Positions 60,355 through 64,000 of a stretch of 64,000 bases of DNA are shown here, one piece after another. The notes beneath the pieces are model-generated. The model was not told where the DNA came from, did no database searches, and saw only the letters and a program-made list of their open reading frames with translations. Origin of the DNA: Sulfurospirillum sp. UBA12182 (GTDB lineage: Bacteria > Campylobacterota > Campylobacteria > Campylobacterales > Sulfurospirillaceae); assembly GCA_002742765.1 (NCBI GenBank), contig DLUF01000045.1, forward strand, positions 1-64,000. The letters run 5' to 3'. How positions within the stretch are numbered: the stretch's first letter is position 1; the number at the start of each line of letters is the position of its first letter. The position numbers and the translations under genes are program-made.

Positions 60355-61452
60355 ATGCAAACTTCACTCATCATCGTTGGGCAATCGTTAAGTCTTAACA
60401 AGCCATTTTTAGAATATATCTTTTTACATATACAAAAGTATATAAACTCATTTGATGCAACATACTACTTTGACAATAACGATAAAAATATTTTGTTAAA
60501 TCTTGAAAAAATCATCAATGAAAGTGAACAAATCATCATCGTTTCTTCTAAAAACAGTTTTAACACTATCAGCAAAATTTTGTGTACACTATCTCAAGAC
60601 TCTTTAGAGTTAAAAGCAGAAACGCTCATACCTTCAAAATCTCCTCTATTTTCAAAAGACTCCTATAAACTTCTTGTAGAAGAAAAACCAATCTATGCTA
60701 TCTGTGCTCTTGAAACACAAATATTGCCACCTTTACATGTAGAAATGATTTCTCCTTGTGACACCTTTTTTATCGTTGGTTTAGATGAAGATTCTACAAA
60801 GATTCTTTTAGAACCATTAGCAGCAACTTATGATGTGAAACTTGTTACAACGAAGATAGTTGAGGGTTTTTCAAAGGTTAAAGCAATAGCTTCAAAATAT
60901 GGAGATATTGAGAGTTTTATCCATGCATCAATGGCTCTTTTCCCTGATAAAATCATCAAAAATGACAATATCATGGAACATATCGTATCTTCTTTAAAAC
61001 AGAACAATAAAACACTAAGTACAGCAGAAAGTTGTACTGGCGGACTTATCGCTTCACTCATCACAAGTGTTAGTGGCTCGTCTGAAGTTTTTCATGGAGG
61101 TGTTGTGAGTTATTCTAATGACATTAAACGCTCTTGGCTAGGAGTAAGTAAAGAGACTTTACAAAACTATGGAGCAGTAAGCGAACTCTGCCTTAGAGAG
61201 ATGATGGAAGGTGTTTTAAATGCAAGTAACTCTGATTTTGCTGTCGCAACAAGTGGCATAGCTGGTCCTAGTGGAGGCAGTGTTGAAAAACCTGTTGGAA
61301 CAGTTTTCGTTGGAGCTAGAGATACTAAAGGAGAAGTTTTAGTAGAAAGAGTCTTGCTACAAGGGGATAGAAACTATATACAACATCAAAGTTGCTACCA
61401 TGCTTTAAGGCTTTTACTATTAGTCGGAAAAGAGTATTTTTTCAAAAAATAA
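60355..61452 (+). CDS. cinA: CinA-family protein with NMN amidase C-terminal domain
   Basis: The C-terminal domain (about residues 205-360) is a complete PncC/CinA amidase that recycles NMN: STAESCTGGLIASLITSVSG, FHGGVVSYSNDIK and ATSGIAGPSGGSVEKPVGTV. The N-terminal 200 residues have no GDEL/GRV-type MoaB motifs I can see and are Ile/Ser/Asn-rich, so the COG1058 half appears degenerate or replaced. The gene stands alone under its own promoter. TACATGTA at 60734 encodes PLHVE. Confidence 0.8.
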   Translation: MQTSLIIVGQSLSLNKPFLEYIFLHIQKYINSFDATYYFDNNDKNILLNLEKIINESEQIIIVSSKNSFNTISKILCTLSQDSLELKAETLIPSKSPLFSKDSYKLLVEEKPIYAICALETQILPPLHVEMISPCDTFFIVGLDEDSTKILLEPLAATYDVKLVTTKIVEGFSKVKAIASKYGDIESFIHASMALFPDKIIKNDNIMEHIVSSLKQNNKTLSTAESCTGGLIASLITSVSGSSEVFHGGVVSYSNDIKRSWLGVSKETLQNYGAVSELCLREMMEGVLNASNSDFAVATSGIAGPSGGSVEKPVGTVFVGARDTKGEVLVERVLLQGDRNYIQHQSCYHALRLLLLVGKEYFFKK

Positions 61453-61470
61453 TTTTTTTTAGAAATTCTC

Positions 61471-61499
61471 TTGACAAATGTTTTTTTTTTGCCTATAAT
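61471..61499 (+). promoter_or_regulatory. Consensus vegetative promoter for the tRNA operon
   Basis: TTGACA (61471-61476) and TATAAT (61494-61499) with exactly 17 bases between. The spacer holds a run of T's. Transcription would start about 7 bases downstream and include both tRNAs. This is the best -35/-10 pair in the window. Confidence 0.85.
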
Positions 61500-61529
61500 T
61501 TCAACCTCATTACGAGATGAAGCTAAAAT

Positions 61530-61605
61530 GACTCGTTAGCTCAGCCGGTAGAGCATCTCCCTTTTAAGGAGGTGGCCGTTGGTTCGAATCCAACACGGGT
61601 CACCA
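61530..61605 (+). tRNA. tRNA-Lys (anticodon TTT)
   Basis: Complete 76-base cloverleaf with encoded CCA. The acceptor GACTCGT pairs with ACGGGTC (one T-G pair), the anticodon stem TCTCC/GGAGG has loop CTTTTAA with TTT at 61563-61565, and the T-loop is TTCGAAT. Confidence 0.97.
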
Positions 61606-61618
61606 TTGTTTTTAGTGC

Positions 61619-61694
61619 GACCCCTTCGTCTAGTGGTCCAGGACCCCGCCCTTTCACGGCGGTAACAGGGGTTCAAATCCCCTTGGGATCACCA
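61619..61694 (+). tRNA. tRNA-Glu (anticodon TTC)
   Basis: 76-base cloverleaf with encoded CCA. The anticodon stem CCGCC/GGCGG has loop CTTTCAC (TTC), and the T-arm is AGGGG-TTCAAAT-CCCCT. The acceptor stem GACCCCT against TGGGATC has two mismatches, C3-A70 (61621/61688) and T7-T66 (61625/61684). It lies 13 bases after tRNA-Lys. Confidence 0.93.
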
Positions 61695-61704
61695 TTTTAA
61701 AGTT

Positions 61705-62157
61705 TTAAATTCTATTTGCTCTTTGGCGAAATCCCTCATTTTCATAGATATCAATCTCAGTCGAATACTCTTTATTGACCTTTTTTAATTCATAATCCAT
61801 AAAAGCTATGAGTTTTGCATCTGCTTGTTTGTGGCTGGAGATAAGAAGAACAAAATTAAGATGGAGTTTTGCATCTTTTGGCATTTTGCCCTTTACTTTT
61901 GGAGGGAAAGGAAACTCTTTAACAACTTTCATAACAGCATTTGTCAGATCATTTTTTGTGCTTTTTCTATTTGCTGCAATCTCTAACAAATCTTCAATAG
62001 TAATTTTTCTTTTTTCTAATATCTCATTTGGATCTTTCAATACTCTTTTACGCACTACTGTCTTTTTGCCAAAAGAAGAAAAAACCATAATTAAAATTAA
62101 AACGATAATAATCGATAAAACAGAGATAAGTGTCACAATGAGCTGTTTTTCTTGCAA
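61705..62157 (-). CDS. Membrane-anchored protein of unknown function
   Basis: Unrecognised 150-residue protein. One N-terminal membrane segment (about residues 6-28) is followed by a basic linker (KKTVVRKRVLKDPNE) and a soluble helical domain (KITIEDLLEIAANRKSTKNDL; KLHLNFVLLISSHKQADAKL). The start is TTG (62157), with GAGG or AAGG just upstream. A TATAAT and a TACATGTA copy lie before it. It converges on the tRNA genes. Confidence 0.75.
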   Translation of the reverse strand: MQEKQLIVTLISVLSIIIVLILIMVFSSFGKKTVVRKRVLKDPNEILEKRKITIEDLLEIAANRKSTKNDLTNAVMKVVKEFPFPPKVKGKMPKDAKLHLNFVLLISSHKQADAKLIAFMDYELKKVNKEYSTEIDIYENEGFRQRANRI

Positions 62158-62191
62158 ACCTCAACCTTACATGTAAAGATATTGTAATTAT

Positions 62192-62233
62192 AGCAAATAA
62201 AAAAGTATATACCCCGATTAAAGGGCATATACT
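62192..62233 (-). terminator. Rho-independent terminator of ccsA
   Basis: On the minus strand, just past the ccsA stop, AGTATATGCCC pairs with GGGGTATATACT (one bulge) around an about 7-base loop and is followed by TTTTTTATTT. Confidence 0.75.
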
Positions 62234-62238
62234 AAAAA

Positions 62239-63993
62239 TTAAAGTGTTTTTGAGAGGTCTCTTTTTGGATAAGCAAGCGCGATAACACTAAAGACTACCG
62301 CAACTGTATAGTAGACAAACATTGGTATCGGAACAGGGTCTCCTGCTGCGTATGAGTGCATACCTGAGAGGTAAAAGTTTACACCAAAATAAGTCATGAT
62401 TATCGAAGCAAAAGCCAATGTTGAAGCCACAGCAAAGGCAAACTGGTTGTTTAAAGAAGGAACAAATCTAAAATGAACAATCGCAGCATAAATCAATATA
62501 GAAACTAATGCCCAAGTCTCTTTTGGATCCCAACCCCAATATCTTCCCCAACTCTCATTTGCCCAAACTCCACCTAAGAAGTTTCCGATAGTAAGAAGAC
62601 TAAGTCCTAAAATCATAGACATTTCATTGATTCTAGTTGCCTCTATGATATTTCTTTGAATCTCTTCATTGCGGGCATCATTAAGCCCTTTTTTCTTCAT
62701 AATAAAGAGTATAAGGGTAAAAAACCCAAGTAGCGAACAAAGACCTAAAAATCCATAACTTGCTGTTATAACAGAGACATGAATGTTCAGCCAATATGAT
62801 TTTAGTACTGGTACTAAAGTTGTGATTTGTGCATCCATCCAACTTAAGTGAGCAACAAATAAAGTAACCCCAGCCAAAATAGATGTTAACGATAAAGAGA
62901 CGATAGATTGCTTTGAAAAAAAGATACCCGAGAGTGCTATCGCCCATGCAATATATATCATAGATTCATAGCCATCACTCCATGGAGCGTGTTCTGCTAT
63001 GTACCATCTAAGAGCCAATCCAAAAGTATGGATAACAAAAGCTGCGATATTGACAACATAGACTATCTTTGTGATTTTTTCGATTTTGAGTTTTGGTTTG
63101 AGCATTTTTGCAAAGATAAAACCTAACAACAAAAATCCACTTACAAGATAAAAAGGTGTGAGCCTTTGAAAGATTTGTGCTTTATTAAAAAACATCTCTG
63201 CACCTATCCTACTAGGACTTGGCATAATCTCTTTTGCATACAATTCTTGATAATTTTTGATTTTTTCTACCAACTCATCAGCTCTAGTCCAATCGCCTTT
63301 TTCTAAACCCTCAGAGATGGCTTCAAAATAACCACCTAAAATCTTTCGTATATATTCGCTCTCTTCGGCTGGAAATCTTGAAATAGCTACTTTAAGACTA
63401 TACCAAGTATAGTTTTCATCTCCTATTTTTGGTATCATCCTAAAAATCTCACCTGTATAAACCATATAAATGATATTTACTCTCTCATCAACTTTGATAA
63501 CATCTTTATCAAATTTATTTTGTTGTGCAGGCTTTTTTCTACTAGCTTCTTCTGAATACTTAGTTAGTTTGTAAGTAAATTCACCTTGGGTTTCAAAAAA
63601 ATCATTAAAAGAAGCATAATTATCACTCTCATTAAGCCCTATAATCTTTTTAAGTTCAGGATGAAATACTTTTATCATCTTTTGGTTTTGCCATTTTGTT
63701 GGATGAGTCATCATGCCTAAAATAACTTGATTTGCACTCAAACCTTTATAAGAACTTTTTCTATATACCTTATTAAGCACTTCGCTTGAAACTGTATCGA
63801 TAGGTTTAATTCTCCCATCAGCGCTTTGAACTAAGATTTCTCCAAATTTATCCGCATGATGTTTATCATACAGCTTTAAAAACTCTAAATCTTTTTGTGT
63901 ATCTGCTTGTGCTGCTGTTACATTAAAGATGGAACTTGCCAGAAGAAAAACAAAAAGAATAGACTTCATTTTTTGCATATCCCTTTGAATCAT
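62239..63993 (-). CDS. ccsA: Cytochrome c biogenesis protein CcsA (System II)
   Basis: Heme-handling subunit of the System II cytochrome c synthetase. A signal-like N-terminus (SILFVFLLASSIFNV) and a long periplasmic domain (about residues 30-270) are followed by about eight membrane spans. The heme-binding WWD motif is ANESWGRYWGWDPKETWAL, with conserved His in IHVSVITASYG and LSGMHSYA. In Campylobacter the CcsB and CcsA parts are one long protein; here the frame is 584 residues, so CcsB (ResB) should lie beyond the window. Start choice is uncertain: ATGs at 63993, 63978 and 63969 are possible and AAAGGG lies between them. Confidence 0.88.
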   Translation of the reverse strand: MIQRDMQKMKSILFVFLLASSIFNVTAAQADTQKDLEFLKLYDKHHADKFGEILVQSADGRIKPIDTVSSEVLNKVYRKSSYKGLSANQVILGMMTHPTKWQNQKMIKVFHPELKKIIGLNESDNYASFNDFFETQGEFTYKLTKYSEEASRKKPAQQNKFDKDVIKVDERVNIIYMVYTGEIFRMIPKIGDENYTWYSLKVAISRFPAEESEYIRKILGGYFEAISEGLEKGDWTRADELVEKIKNYQELYAKEIMPSPSRIGAEMFFNKAQIFQRLTPFYLVSGFLLLGFIFAKMLKPKLKIEKITKIVYVVNIAAFVIHTFGLALRWYIAEHAPWSDGYESMIYIAWAIALSGIFFSKQSIVSLSLTSILAGVTLFVAHLSWMDAQITTLVPVLKSYWLNIHVSVITASYGFLGLCSLLGFFTLILFIMKKKGLNDARNEEIQRNIIEATRINEMSMILGLSLLTIGNFLGGVWANESWGRYWGWDPKETWALVSILIYAAIVHFRFVPSLNNQFAFAVASTLAFASIIMTYFGVNFYLSGMHSYAAGDPVPIPMFVYYTVAVVFSVIALAYPKRDLSKTL

Positions 63994-64000
63994 AGAAGAG

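Noticed and set aside
61477-61493. Poly-T tract after cinA as a terminator
   Set aside because: No stem precedes it, and it is the 17-base spacer of the tRNA promoter.

Overview
The window is a low-G+C (about one third by eye), gene-dense bacterial chromosome segment. Gene content and order point to a Campylobacterota (Epsilonproteobacteria) member, most likely a free-living Sulfurimonas- or Arcobacter-like lineage rather than a gastric Helicobacter. Evidence: an atpF'-F-H-A-G-D-C operon without the a and c subunit genes, fused to a tolQ-tolR-tolA-tolB-pal-ybgF-slyD run; parB-parA-birA-fmt-proB-obg-rpmA-rplU; a Helicobacter-type malate:quinone oxidoreductase; a recO/ttcA/mtnN/fabD neighbourhood. 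From memory, the order from about 6.4 to 27.5 kb matches Campylobacter jejuni Cj0094-Cj0118.

Layout. 1-5.6 kb: glutamate synthase (gltD cut by the window edge, gltB). 5.8-11 kb: recO, a TtcA-like tRNA thiolase, mtnN, a nitrilase-family hydrolase, fabD, an NtrC-like regulator and slyD. 11-21.6 kb: Tol-Pal envelope machine and F1Fo ATP synthase. 21.6-27.6 kb: chromosome partitioning, biotin ligase, fmt, proB, obg, L27, L21. 27.6-31.6 kb: transporters, an AraC regulator, a zinc-ribbon membrane protein and YbaK. 31.6-35.7 kb: a decayed type I restriction locus that keeps an RloC-like anticodon nuclease candidate and a RhuM-Fic protein beside gene stubs (HsdR N-terminus, RhuM remnant, perhaps an AsnS remnant). 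35.6-43 kb: msrPQ, pyk, a CheX-domain protein, small enzymes and mqo. 43-60 kb: a mostly minus-strand run with ridA, dapE, a GGDEF/EAL protein, mutS2, murC, dapC, a ThiF-like protein, a nitrilase-like protein without its cysteine, xseB, metX, guaB, gatA, a 36-residue membrane microprotein and ileS. 60-64 kb: cinA, tRNA-Lys and tRNA-Glu behind a consensus promoter, a small membrane protein and the cytochrome c assembly gene ccsA.

Two things stand out. First, the palindrome TACATGTA (core of TTTACATGTAAA) occurs about 29 times, roughly tenfold more than base composition predicts. Most copies lie inside genes, usually in the frame encoding Leu/Val-His-Val. Second, the restriction island has lost its modification and specificity genes and most of hsdR, but keeps an apparently intact nuclease-Fic cassette with very tight gene junctions.

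No gap without a gene exceeds 300 bases. I saw no insertion sequence, CRISPR array, rRNA or replication origin.
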